Shown: piece after piece, positions 1 through 8,158 of the stretch
How positions within the stretch are numbered: position 1 is the stretch's first letter
Layout of the letters: each line of letters opens with the position of its first letter
Assembly (NCBI GenBank): GCA_017303875.1
Contig: JAFLBP010000035.1
Location: 1 to 60,683, forward strand
From: Chitinophagales bacterium
GTDB lineage: Bacteria; Bacteroidota; Bacteroidia; Chitinophagales; Saprospiraceae
DNA: 60,683 bases
Direction of reading: 5' to 3'
Notes under the pieces: model-generated
Seen by the model: the letters and a program-made list of their open reading frames with translations, nothing else
What the model was told of the DNA's origin: nothing
Databases searched by the model: none
Translations under genes and position numbers: made by a program

Positions 1-130
1 AAAAAAAATGGACTGTACCTATTCATAACTGGGGTATCGTCCTCAATGCTTTTTTAACTACCTTTGAAAAGCGTTGCCAAATCGATCTCCAGTGAAAACC
101 AGTTTACACAAAAATCTTTAGACTCTCCTA

Positions 131-206
131 AAACACTAAAACACAAAAACACTAAAACACTCATCACTCATCACTCATCACTCATCACTCATCACTCATC
201 ACTCAT
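131..206. repeat. Simple-sequence tract: AAACACTAAAACAC-type units followed by (TCATCAC)6
   Basis: Positions 131-160 hold degenerate AAACACTAAAACAC units and 161-202 hold six exact TCATCAC units plus a partial one. The same two motifs recur in inverse orientation at 13273-13430, and shorter relatives occur near 31265-31290 and 57340-57372. The tract overlaps the last codons and the stop of the metalloprotease gene read on the minus strand. Positions 1-130 show no gene. Confidence 0.85.
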
Positions 207-1473
207 ACCTTATCCTCCATCTTGTTTTAAGCGTGGCATTTTCTATTGTATTCGGATTTAATTCCCGTACAATACCACGCTTCTTTGTTTTTGAATGCGA
301 TTGAACAACAACGCCGTGCCACGGTAGCCCCCAGGCATTGTGCAGCTTAACCCCGTCCAGCTCCAAAACGCCACCCGGCAACACCAAAATAATACTACCC
401 GCGGGCATAGACACCCGGCAATTCAGCCGAAGCAAGCCGCCATTAGCAATAAGCAGGTTGCCGCGTAGGTCGCGGGCGCCTTTCCAGATAAGGGTATCGC
501 GTACAACAATATCATGACCGGGCGTCAGCACTTTTCCCTCTGGCACCAGGCATTTGCGGACCGGATTGCGTTCGCTGTGAAACACCGAGTGAATCCGGCC
601 AATCTGGCAGGGCGTCAGCGCAATCTGATAAGCGTTGTAGTCCATCATATTGTTGGTCGCCTGATCGCGGCAGGGGCCTTCTTCTGTCCAGGTCCAGCAT
701 TTGTTGGGGTGATTTTGCGTGTCGGGGCATCCGTCTTCGCTCCAGGCATGGGGGAGACTGAGGATATGCCCGATTTCGTGGTTGAGCAGGCTCGAAAAAG
801 ATGTGCCCGGCTCTTTGCTCTCAAATAATCCGGCCATTTTCAGGGAAGTACCCAGCGCAATACCTTGACCATTGGCCCGGTAAGTTTTGGAGCGCAGGCT
901 GTCGCGCGGATGCACCTGAATAAAAATATTGAGAATGGAGTCGGTGCCGATGCCATAGCGTTGTACTACTTTTCGGTCGTAATTGTTCTGGTTTTTACCA
1001 CTCGAAACAAAATAATACAGCGAATCATTGTAATGGAAATACATGCCGTCGTCGCCCGGCTTGGGTTGTGGCCACAAGACATAGCGGTATCGCTTGGGCA
1101 AAACCAGTGTGCCGTCTGGCGAGCGCCAGTTGCGGATATTAGTGTCTAATTGTGCATTGGCCTTGTCGAGCAATTGCCGGAAAAAAATACGTCCGGCTTC
1201 CGGCGAGAAATTATTGCTGCTGTCGCGGCTATTGATAAAATGGACATTGATACGCAGTTTCCGGGCAGGAATACTCAGTGTATCGTTGGGGTCGGGGATA
1301 AAATTTCGCCAGTCGCCGCAGCCCCCTGCACCGGGCTGCAAAACATTGCCCCGATTGTTGTCGGGTGCGCGTTGCAGGTTCGGATCAGGCGACCACGGGG
1401 ACTGGCGTATGAGCGGAGCGCAGGACCAAAGTCCCAAAAGCAAGAGGTAAACGAAAGCTCGGATATTTTTCAT
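199..1473 (-). CDS. M43-type (pappalysin/cytophagalysin-like) zinc metalloprotease lipoprotein
   Basis: Predicted secreted or cell-surface zinc endopeptidase of 424 residues. The chosen ATG gives a lipoprotein signal peptide with hydrophobic residues 8-16 and lipobox LWSC (Cys18); the longer upstream reading frame overlaps the rhodanese gene. The extended zinc motif HEIGHILSLPH lies at 232-242 and a Met-turn-like MMDY at 276-279, with several Cys residues between them, as in the M43 family. Residues 320-390 resemble the start of a beta-helix or cap region seen in larger Bacteroidota surface proteins. The C-terminus (about 395-424) is low in hydrophobic pattern and ends inside a minisatellite, so the protein may be C-terminally truncated. 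No T9SS sorting domain is visible. Substrate unknown. Confidence 0.8.
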   Translation of the reverse strand: MKNIRAFVYLLLLGLWSCAPLIRQSPWSPDPNLQRAPDNNRGNVLQPGAGGCGDWRNFIPDPNDTLSIPARKLRINVHFINSRDSSNNFSPEAGRIFFRQLLDKANAQLDTNIRNWRSPDGTLVLPKRYRYVLWPQPKPGDDGMYFHYNDSLYYFVSSGKNQNNYDRKVVQRYGIGTDSILNIFIQVHPRDSLRSKTYRANGQGIALGTSLKMAGLFESKEPGTSFSSLLNHEIGHILSLPHAWSEDGCPDTQNHPNKCWTWTEEGPCRDQATNNMMDYNAYQIALTPCQIGRIHSVFHSERNPVRKCLVPEGKVLTPGHDIVVRDTLIWKGARDLRGNLLIANGGLLRLNCRVSMPAGSIILVLPGGVLELDGVKLHNAWGLPWHGVVVQSHSKTKKRGIVRELNPNTIENATLKTRWRIRYE

Positions 1474-1492
1474 ACCTCTAAAGGGTTTATGC

Positions 1493-1804
1493 TCAGGGCT
1501 TTGTTCGGCCGAAAGCCTGTTCCCAGGCCAAAATGCCGCCGGTGAGATTGCGCACATTCTTAAAGCCCTGCGCGGTCAGAATGGCCTGTGCCATACCGCT
1601 GCGGGCACCCGAACGGCAATGCACCACTACCTCATCCTCTTTGTGTTCGTCGAGTTCCCAGAAAGAATTGACAAAAGAATTGATGGGCATCAGGCGTGCG
1701 CCGAGGTTGAACTCTTCGTTTTCCCAGGGTTCGCGGACATCAATGAAAACAAATTTTTCTCCTGCTTCAAGTTTTGCGCGGAGTTCCTGAACTGTAATAT
1801 CCAT
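1493..1804 (-). CDS. Rhodanese-like domain protein
   Basis: Single-domain rhodanese of 103 residues, a cytoplasmic sulfur-transfer or persulfide-carrier type. The start MDITVQEL at 1804 is chosen because it begins the domain and avoids overlap with the PASTA gene that ends at 1816; a longer frame reaches 1855. The first motif FVFIDVREPWE (about 18-28) and the active-site loop HCRSGARS with catalytic Cys63 are intact, so it is probably active. It lies 11 bp downstream of the PASTA gene and 19 bp upstream of the metalloprotease gene, so the three may be co-transcribed. The physiological substrate cannot be told. Confidence 0.85.
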   Translation of the reverse strand: MDITVQELRAKLEAGEKFVFIDVREPWENEEFNLGARLMPINSFVNSFWELDEHKEDEVVVHCRSGARSGMAQAILTAQGFKNVRNLTGGILAWEQAFGRTKP

Positions 1805-1815
1805 TGTTGAAAAAG

Positions 1816-2652
1816 TTAATTCGGACAAGATTTGGGCTTCTGTTGGGTCAGCCAAAGGTCTATTTGTTCGCCTTTGCGCATGATACCGTTCGGATCATAG
1901 GGCGGATTCTGACGCCAGATATAGGCATTGTCGGGATCTGTAACTGTAGCATCCGGTATAGTGCTGCCGATATTGATTTCGCTGGTCTGAAGCAAAAATT
2001 TTGCCTCATCTAATGTTTTACAAAGGCAGTCGGGTATGTTTACGCTCAGGGTTACGGCTTCACTCACTAAAAAATCTACCGTGCTGCCCATCGGAATTGT
2101 TACGCCATACGACAATCGGTTGGTAATAGTATCGCCGTTGTAAATGACGCTGACGATGGTATTGGGCGAGAGTTTGGGATTCGCCACCCGCGCTAAAATG
2201 CGCGGTTTAAGCCCCAAACGACTCAGTTTTCGGCTGTATAAGTCGTAATCATCTCCGCCTGCCAATCCCGGAAGTTTAATCATATCCGGATTGTTTTTGG
2301 AGATGGTAAAATAAATGGTGCGGTTTTCTTTTACCCGGCTGCCAGGTTTCGGATTCTGATCGATCACCTCCTGCGGTGGTTTTCCGCTGACGAAAATGGA
2401 GTCGCTAATGGCTACCGAAAACCCTTGCCCACGCGCTTTACGGGAAGCCTCCCTGAAGCTCATGTCGGTCAGGACGGGCACTTCAACACTTTCGCCATGA
2501 TCGGTATAACAGGTTAACCACCAGGAACTTAGCAGCAGGAAGCCCGCAATGAAACCGACTGCGCCAAGGCAATTGCGCAGCACAAAGGGCGTCGTGAAAA
2601 AGGCATATAATTCAACCCCGACACGGCGGATAAACAACCAGATTTTATTCAT
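1816..2652 (-). CDS. PASTA domain membrane protein
   Basis: Membrane-anchored protein of 278 residues. The start MNKIWLF at 2652 is preferred over an upstream non-conserved extension. An N-terminal membrane helix (about residues 27-47) is followed by about three PASTA repeats in the periplasm, recognised by VPVLTDMSFREASRKARGQG, IKLPGLAGGDDYDLYSRKLS and VNIPDCLCKTLDEAKFLLQ, each followed by DPN/PGS-type turns such as DQNPKPGSRVKE and RQNPPYDPNG. PASTA domains bind muropeptides or scaffold cell-wall enzymes. There is no kinase or transpeptidase domain, so this is a stand-alone PASTA protein as is common in Bacteroidota. It heads the minus-strand unit with the rhodanese gene. Confidence 0.85.
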   Translation of the reverse strand: MNKIWLFIRRVGVELYAFFTTPFVLRNCLGAVGFIAGFLLLSSWWLTCYTDHGESVEVPVLTDMSFREASRKARGQGFSVAISDSIFVSGKPPQEVIDQNPKPGSRVKENRTIYFTISKNNPDMIKLPGLAGGDDYDLYSRKLSRLGLKPRILARVANPKLSPNTIVSVIYNGDTITNRLSYGVTIPMGSTVDFLVSEAVTLSVNIPDCLCKTLDEAKFLLQTSEINIGSTIPDATVTDPDNAYIWRQNPPYDPNGIMRKGEQIDLWLTQQKPKSCPN

Positions 2653-2672
2653 GTAGTGTTTGTTAAGGTCTG

Positions 2673-2680
2673 CAAATGTA
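2673..2680 (-). promoter_or_regulatory. Putative -7 box (TACATTTG) of the PASTA gene
   Basis: On the minus strand TACATTTG matches the Bacteroidota -7 consensus TAnnTTTG, 20 bp upstream of the chosen PASTA start. No convincing -33 box was identified. Confidence 0.5.
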
Positions 2681-2757
2681 GAATACTGCTGCGAATAGAT
2701 TAGCGGTTTTGAAAATTGTTTATTTTCTTTGCGCCTTAAATAGCACAAAACATAACG

Positions 2758-3843
2758 ATGTACGAAAATTCCCGCCTCATTATTGATTCCTCCAACCCAC
2801 CGGAATCAGGAGAAATTATATGGCGCAGCCCCAGCAATATCGCTATTGTGAAGTATTGGGGTAAATATGGTATTCAACTACCCAAAAACCCTTCCCTGAG
2901 CCTGACACTTGCTTCCTCCATCACAGACACCCGATTGTCATACAGCCTGAAAGCAGAGGATGACGCTGCTATCAGCCTTGATTTTGAATTTCAGGGCGAA
3001 CCAAACGAAGCATTTGCCAAAAAAATAGTAGCCTATCTTGAAAGCCTGAGCGCTGTTTTCCCTTTTTTGCGCCAGCTGGATCTGAAAATCGAAAGTGGCA
3101 ACTCTTTCCCGCATTCGGCGGGCATTGCCTCATCGGCCTCCGCCATGTCGGCACTGGCCCTTTGTCTTTGCAGCCTCGAAGACCGGCTTTTCGGCACCCT
3201 TCAAGATCCCGATACATTCGATAAAAAAGCCTCCTATCTGGCGCGTTTGGGCAGTGGCAGCGCTTGTCGTTCCATTTATCCTTACGCTGCGGTTTGGGGA
3301 GAAACGCCTTCCGTAGCGGGCAGTTCAAACGAATATGCCGTTTGTGTAGCCGATCAGCTGCACGAAACCTTCAAAGATTTTCACGATGATATTCTGATCG
3401 TGAGCCAGGACGAAAAATCGGTTTCCAGCCGCGACGGCCATGCGCTGATGGACGGTAACCCATACGCCGAACCGCGCTACGCACAGGCCCGCACCCGAAT
3501 GGGGCTTTTGCTGGATGCCATGAAAGCCGGCGACCTGGAGGCATTCGGCAAAATTGCAGAAGATGAAGCCCTGGCCCTGCATGCCCTGATGATGACCAGT
3601 AATCCATCTTACATATTGATGCGACCGGACTCACTGGCAATCATTGAAAAGGTTCGTCAGTATCGTTTAGATACAAAAATTCCGCTGTATTTCACACTCG
3701 ATGCCGGACCTAACGTACATTTGCTCTATCCGGGCGCACATGTTCAGGATGTTCGTGCGTTTATTGAACAGGAATTAAGCGAACACTGCGACTCCGGTTA
3801 CGTGCAACAAGACTGGGTCGGGGAAGGCCCGGAAGAACTTTAA
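2758..3843 (+). CDS. mvaD: Diphosphomevalonate decarboxylase
   Basis: GHMP-family enzyme of 361 residues that converts mevalonate 5-diphosphate to isopentenyl diphosphate with ATP hydrolysis and decarboxylation in the cytoplasmic mevalonate pathway. The family motif SPSNIAIVKYWGK (residues 24-36), the GHMP phosphate-binding loop PHSAGIASSASAMSALAL (118-135), the RLGSGSACRSIY segment (163-174) and TLDAGPNVH near 320 containing the expected catalytic Asp are all present. Length is normal for the family. The ATG at 2758 is only 105 bp from the divergent PASTA start. The other mevalonate genes are not in the window. Confidence 0.95.
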   Translation: MYENSRLIIDSSNPPESGEIIWRSPSNIAIVKYWGKYGIQLPKNPSLSLTLASSITDTRLSYSLKAEDDAAISLDFEFQGEPNEAFAKKIVAYLESLSAVFPFLRQLDLKIESGNSFPHSAGIASSASAMSALALCLCSLEDRLFGTLQDPDTFDKKASYLARLGSGSACRSIYPYAAVWGETPSVAGSSNEYAVCVADQLHETFKDFHDDILIVSQDEKSVSSRDGHALMDGNPYAEPRYAQARTRMGLLLDAMKAGDLEAFGKIAEDEALALHALMMTSNPSYILMRPDSLAIIEKVRQYRLDTKIPLYFTLDAGPNVHLLYPGAHVQDVRAFIEQELSEHCDSGYVQQDWVGEGPEEL

Positions 3844-4013
3844 TCCAAGGTTTACAATCCTCTGAACAGAACCATTCTACCCGTTTATCATCCAAATGAT
3901 CTGTATCCTCCGACTTTTTTGAGACTCAACTGTTCTTCATTCGTTTATTGCTCTGCCGGTAATTGCTTGCTTCATCATCGGTGCGATGCCTTAAACAACA
4001 AAAAAACTGATTT

Positions 4014-4490
4014 ATGTCAAACGTACTTGACATCGACGAGCTGGATTTAAAAATCCTGAACCTGTTAATTAATGACGGCAAAATGCCGTACACAGACATT
4101 GCTAAACTGCTCTTCGTCTCCAGTGGTACCATCCACGTTCGAATGAAAAAAATGGAACAAATGGGCTTGGTCATTGGCTCCAGTCTTATTGTGAATTATC
4201 ACAAACTGGGCTATGACGTAACCGCCTTCCTTGGTATTTACCTGGATAAAAGTTCGCTTTACGACGAAGTTACGGCGCAATTAGAAAATATTCCGGAAGT
4301 GGTTGAAGCCAACTATACCACCGGTTTATACAGTATCTTCGCCCGTATCATCTGTCGCGATACCAATCACTTGCGCCAGGTTTTGCATGACAAAATTCAA
4401 AAAATTCAAGGTATTCAGCGCACCGAAACGTTTATTTCGCTGGAACAAAGCATCAACCGACCGGTTCGTTTCTTCCAGGACGAGGAGTAA
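4014..4490 (+). CDS. Lrp/AsnC family transcriptional regulator
   Basis: DNA-binding regulator of 158 residues. The N-terminal helix-turn-helix (about 8-55) follows the Lrp pattern LDLKILNLLINDGKMPYTDIAKLLFVSSGTIHVRMKKME, and residues 65-145 form the RAM/ACT-like ligand-binding domain with the family's alternating strands and helices. Such proteins are usually amino-acid responsive; no ligand can be assigned. It stands alone on the plus strand, 170 bp after mvaD; that gap shows no gene. A GC-rich palindrome, GCCTGCGCGCAGGC, lies directly after its stop. Confidence 0.92.
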   Translation: MSNVLDIDELDLKILNLLINDGKMPYTDIAKLLFVSSGTIHVRMKKMEQMGLVIGSSLIVNYHKLGYDVTAFLGIYLDKSSLYDEVTAQLENIPEVVEANYTTGLYSIFARIICRDTNHLRQVLHDKIQKIQGIQRTETFISLEQSINRPVRFFQDEE

Positions 4491-5259
4491 ATGCCTGCGC
4501 GCAGGCGTTGTAGCGGTTTTTGTTTTATTGGGGCTTGGTCTGAACGCACAGGTGTCGTACACCGGGTGGCGCATCACCGTATTTAATCTGGTGCTAAAAA
4601 AAGCAGATAAACAAAAGCTGGATTTGCAATTTGATCTTGCCAATACCGGCCGCTATGCGCTCAATCCAAACGATGGCGGGGTAGAACAACAACGCCGCCT
4701 GCTGATTGAATTCGATACCCTGAATATCGATGTCCGACTATTGCCGCACCTGGAACAACTCTCGGAAACGCTGCGGCGCAGCAACCTGCAATTGTCCGTT
4801 GGTGCAATCGCCCGGGGCCGGAGCCTGTCGCTTCCTTTGGACGTGATAACTCCGGCTCCGGAACCACCGGCTTTTATTCAGCCCGGCCGCTGCCCCGACT
4901 TGCAAATTGATTCTGTTTTTTTATTTAAATCAGATTCTAAAGCGCTGACATTTAAAGTTTTATTGAAAAATTCAGGCGCTGTTGCAGCTTTTTTTGGCAA
5001 TCAGGCTTTTAATAATTATTTACTCGTTTATCAAAGTGCGACGCCTGCGCCCGGCCGCAGCGCAACACTCATCACACCTTCCGGCATTGAAGGAGCCGTG
5101 CGCGAATTGCAACCCAATGCCGCGTGTTGGCTGGAAGTGCGCCTTGATGGTTTAGTTAAATCGACAGCATTTCCCTGGCTGGTTTTTCAGGCTGATCCCC
5201 TGACGCTCATTCCAGAGTGCAACCGCAGTAATAATACACGCGCCTATTTGTCAGAATAA
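4387..5259 (+). CDS. Secreted protein with a C-terminal CARDB-like domain
   Basis: Protein of about 290 residues with a Sec signal peptide core (AGVVAVFVLLGLGLNAQ) and cleavage expected after Ala before Gln. The start is uncertain: the only upstream ATG that keeps the signal peptide in frame is at 4387, 104 bp inside the Lrp gene; the core would also fit a non-ATG start near 4492-4500. The C-terminal part (RCPDLQIDSVFLFK... to IPECNRSNNT) has the strand pattern and the Asn-rich ending of CARDB domains, which are adhesion-type beta-sandwich modules. No catalytic motif and no T9SS tail are visible. Function unknown. Confidence 0.7.
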   Translation: MTKFKKFKVFSAPKRLFRWNKASTDRFVSSRTRSKCLRAGVVAVFVLLGLGLNAQVSYTGWRITVFNLVLKKADKQKLDLQFDLANTGRYALNPNDGGVEQQRRLLIEFDTLNIDVRLLPHLEQLSETLRRSNLQLSVGAIARGRSLSLPLDVITPAPEPPAFIQPGRCPDLQIDSVFLFKSDSKALTFKVLLKNSGAVAAFFGNQAFNNYLLVYQSATPAPGRSATLITPSGIEGAVRELQPNAACWLEVRLDGLVKSTAFPWLVFQADPLTLIPECNRSNNTRAYLSE

Positions 5260-5314
5260 AATCAAACGTTGCGCTTGAAAAACTAAAACCCTGCAAGTCA
5301 CGTATTTTTGCAGC

Positions 5315-6637
5315 ATGAAACGCAACTATCCCAGTCCTTCGACTTTTACACGCACCCAAAGCGCAGCGCTTTTTGAAACCGCCAAAACTTATTTTCCCGG
5401 TGGGGTACACAGCCCCGTTCGCGCCTTCAAAAGCGTGCAGGGGCCGCCTGTTTTTTTTGAACAGGGCCAGGGCTGCCATATGCTGGATGTGGACGGCCAG
5501 ACGTATGTAGATTTTTGTTGCTCCTGGGGGCCGCTGATCCTCGGTCATTGCCACCCCGCAGTATTGGAAAAAGTACAGGAAACGGTGGCAAAAGGAATGT
5601 CTTTCGGCACGCCCACCCCACACGATAACCGTATCGGTGAATTGCTGCTCAAAAACCACCGCTATATTGAAATGGTGCGTTTTGTAAGTAGCGGTACCGA
5701 GGCCGTGATGAGTGCCCTGCGCCTGGCACGGGGCGTTACCGGCCGAAGCAAAGTACTGAAATTTGAGGGCTGCTACCATGGCCACGTCGATTCGCTGCTG
5801 GTGCAGGCCGGTTCGGGCCTTGTTACCTTTGGCATCAGTAGTTCGGCAGGTATTCCGGAGTCTTTTGCTAATGAAACCATCGTAGTGCCACTCAACGACC
5901 CGGCAGCGCTGGCCGAAGCCATGCAAACCTGGGGTGCAGATATTGCCTGTATTATCGTTGAACCCATACCTGCAAACAACGGATTATTGCTGCAGGACCG
6001 CAGTTTTCTGGAGCTGCTCCGCAAAACGGCCGATGAATACGGCGCCCTGCTGATTTTTGATGAAGTTATTTCCGGCTTTCGGGTTGGCTTTGAAGGCGCA
6101 GCCGGTTTGTACGACATTCAGCCGGACATTATCACCTTCGGGAAAATTATTGGCGGGGGTATGCCTGTAGGCGCCTATGCGGGCAGTAAAAAGATCATGG
6201 AAAATGTGGCGCCGGTTGGTCCGGTTTATCAGGCCGGAACCCTGAGCGCCAATCCGGTGGCAATGGCTGCCGGCTACGCAACGCTGCTGGAACTGCTCAA
6301 GCCCGGCTTCTATGAAGCGCTGGAAAGCAAAACCGCCTGGCTTTGCGATACTTTACAGGCGCACTGCGATGCAAATGGATATGAAGCCAGCTTCCCGCAT
6401 GTTGGCTCCATCTTCTGGCCCACGTTTACCCGTAAAGCGCAACACCGTTCGGATGAAATAGACGGCGCCAAGATGAGTATTTTCAAAACCATGCACCTGG
6501 CCTGCCTCGAACGCGGCGTGTATTTTGGCCCTTCCGGTTACGAGGTCGGTTTTGTGTCTGCTGCGCACACCCGGGAAGACCTTGAATTTGCCGCCACGCA
6601 GATTTGTGCTGCGCTGGATCTTGCATTTAGAGGATAA
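5315..6637 (+). CDS. hemL: Glutamate-1-semialdehyde 2,1-aminomutase
   Basis: PLP enzyme of 440 residues that isomerises glutamate-1-semialdehyde to 5-aminolevulinate in the C5 route of tetrapyrrole synthesis. The N-terminal PGGVHSPVRAF (28-38), the SSGTEAVMSALRLARG segment (125-140), the PLP-contacting FDEVISGFRVG (248-258) and the Schiff-base lysine in TFGKIIGGGMPVGAY (Lys277) are all present. Length is that of the family. A TAnnTTTG-like sequence lies at 5303-5310 but only four bases before the ATG, too close to be a normal -7 box. The gene ends in front of a shared terminator facing trxA. Confidence 0.96.
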   Translation: MKRNYPSPSTFTRTQSAALFETAKTYFPGGVHSPVRAFKSVQGPPVFFEQGQGCHMLDVDGQTYVDFCCSWGPLILGHCHPAVLEKVQETVAKGMSFGTPTPHDNRIGELLLKNHRYIEMVRFVSSGTEAVMSALRLARGVTGRSKVLKFEGCYHGHVDSLLVQAGSGLVTFGISSSAGIPESFANETIVVPLNDPAALAEAMQTWGADIACIIVEPIPANNGLLLQDRSFLELLRKTADEYGALLIFDEVISGFRVGFEGAAGLYDIQPDIITFGKIIGGGMPVGAYAGSKKIMENVAPVGPVYQAGTLSANPVAMAAGYATLLELLKPGFYEALESKTAWLCDTLQAHCDANGYEASFPHVGSIFWPTFTRKAQHRSDEIDGAKMSIFKTMHLACLERGVYFGPSGYEVGFVSAAHTREDLEFAATQICAALDLAFRG

Positions 6638-6710
6638 TTGATTTTGAATGCTTAAGGCTTGATTTTTAATGGGTACGTAACTTATTAAAAATCAGAAAGA
6701 TAAAAAGAAA

Positions 6711-6742
6711 ACGGGTCGCGCTGAAACCTCAGCACGACCCGT
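6711..6742. terminator. Bidirectional rho-independent terminator between hemL and trxA
   Basis: Hairpin ACGGGTCG/CGACCCGT with an inner GCTGA/TCAGC stem and an AACC loop. An A-run precedes it and a T-run follows it, so it can end transcripts from both converging genes. Confidence 0.9.
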
Positions 6743-6770
6743 TTTTTAATCAGTTTTTCCGAACTTGCGC

Positions 6771-7091
6771 TTAGGAGAGCAATTCGGCAATTTTCTCCTG
6801 AAGTACTTTTTTGGGCTGTACACCAACCAATTTGTGCTGGAGCTGGCCACCCTTGAAAATCAAAATCGTCGGGATACCCATCACGTTGTAATTCGTGGGT
6901 ACTTCCGGGTTATCATCTACATTGAGTTTGCCGATAACGGCGCGACCTTCAAATTCGCTGGAGAGTTCATCAATGATCGGCGTCATCATGCGGCAGGGAC
7001 CGCACCATTCTGCCCAAAGGTCAACTACGGTAATGTTTGGACTGTCAATTACTTCCGCCTGGAAGTTAGCATCTGAAAAAGTGTATGCCAT
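6771..7091 (-). CDS. trxA: Thioredoxin
   Basis: Classical cytoplasmic thioredoxin of 106 residues, a disulfide reductant reduced by thioredoxin reductase. The active site WCGPC (Cys30 and Cys33) and the cis-proline region MGIPTILIFKGG are intact. Length is normal and no signal peptide is seen. Encoded downstream of the CHAT cluster, but it has its own -7 box and a 137-bp gap, so it is probably transcribed separately. Confidence 0.97.
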   Translation of the reverse strand: MAYTFSDANFQAEVIDSPNITVVDLWAEWCGPCRMMTPIIDELSSEFEGRAVIGKLNVDDNPEVPTNYNVMGIPTILIFKGGQLQHKLVGVQPKKVLQEKIAELLS

Positions 7092-7161
7092 TGTTGTTGT
7101 TGTGTTTTGAAAAGCTGTAAAGCGTAATGGGACTTAAACAGCCTTGTAACGGATTTTGTTG

Positions 7162-7169
7162 CAAAGGTA
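7162..7169 (-). promoter_or_regulatory. Putative -7 box (TACCTTTG) of trxA
   Basis: TACCTTTG on the minus strand fits TAnnTTTG and lies 70 bp upstream of the trxA start. No good -33 partner is visible. Confidence 0.5.
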
Positions 7170-7228
7170 AGGGATTTGAACACTATGGCGCTTCCTGATC
7201 TGTGGAATTTGTCCGTGCGCCAACATTT

Positions 7229-8143
7229 TCAAAACCTGAACTTGTATTCCAGACCGGCAATGAAGCTCCGCGTGAGGCCATCCGGACGTGCTTCCCGAAC
7301 CACAAAAGGCGCTCCGACACTGAGTTGCAGGTTGTGTTGTTCCTTGATTTGGTAGTCGATAAACAAGTTGCTGTTTAAGGTTAAACCCTGAGAACCTTCA
7401 ATCACGCGCCGGATGCCGGCATCATCGGTGTATTCATCATTTGCCAGGTGATAAATGGGTAAAATGGCCGGTGTAAGCCGCAGCTTTGAACCAAGTGCAA
7501 AGGCATAGGATACTCGCAGCATCAGGTCGCCGCTGCGTTTGAACAGTCTGCTCGACTGAAAACCGTTGAAAACGGAGTTGCCGACCAATTTTTCCTCCAG
7601 AAACTGGTTGTTGTTTTGGGTCAGTGGCTGTTGTAGCGCGAGTGTGGCCTGTAAATTTTTATACTGCCAGCTGACGCCGGCAATAGCATCAATTGTGCCC
7701 AAGCTGGATTGAAAATCCATGGGAACAACGGTTTCATCAATTAGCCGGTTTCCATCGTTTAAGGGCAATTTGGCGCCCAGAGTCAGGCGGAAACGTTCGT
7801 GGATTGCGTAGCCCGCCGTGAGGTAAACATCGGAAAAACCAAAAGCTTTTACATTGTCATTTTGCTGGTAAAGGGTGGTGATTTTGGCTTCGGCACTTAG
7901 TTTTTTATTGATCTGATGCCCGTATTCAAAGTAGGTGCCCAGCACCGCAATGTCGTAATCCGCAGCGCCATACGATATGCCCGCTTTTAGATGGTTGTAA
8001 TAGATTTCTTCCGTTTCCGGGTCGGCTGGTTTGAAATTGTTGAGGGTGCAAAAACCGGCATCGCTGCAACCCTGCGCTTGGAGTTGTAAGCCGAAACAGG
8101 TAAAAAGGAGCGCTGAAATGGACGTGAAAATTGTTTTTTGCAT
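7229..8143 (-). CDS. Outer-membrane beta-barrel protein
   Basis: Protein of 304 residues with a signal peptide (MQKTIFTSISALLFTCFGLQLQAQ). The remainder has repeated amphipathic strands with alternating aromatic residues and ends in the aromatic-terminated EYKFRF typical of outer-membrane barrels. It resembles porin or transporter-type barrels in pattern only; no substrate can be assigned. It starts 15 bp downstream of the 250-residue gene, so it may be the last gene of the CHAT transcript. Whether it belongs functionally with that cluster is unknown. Confidence 0.7.
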   Translation of the reverse strand: MQKTIFTSISALLFTCFGLQLQAQGCSDAGFCTLNNFKPADPETEEIYYNHLKAGISYGAADYDIAVLGTYFEYGHQINKKLSAEAKITTLYQQNDNVKAFGFSDVYLTAGYAIHERFRLTLGAKLPLNDGNRLIDETVVPMDFQSSLGTIDAIAGVSWQYKNLQATLALQQPLTQNNNQFLEEKLVGNSVFNGFQSSRLFKRSGDLMLRVSYAFALGSKLRLTPAILPIYHLANDEYTDDAGIRRVIEGSQGLTLNSNLFIDYQIKEQHNLQLSVGAPFVVREARPDGLTRSFIAGLEYKFRF

Positions 8144-8158
8144 GGATACAAAGGCGTA

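Noticed and set aside
5303..5310. TATTTTTG as the hemL promoter -7 box
   Set aside because: It matches the consensus but lies four bases before the ATG, too close for a normal leader, and no -33 box is at the right distance.
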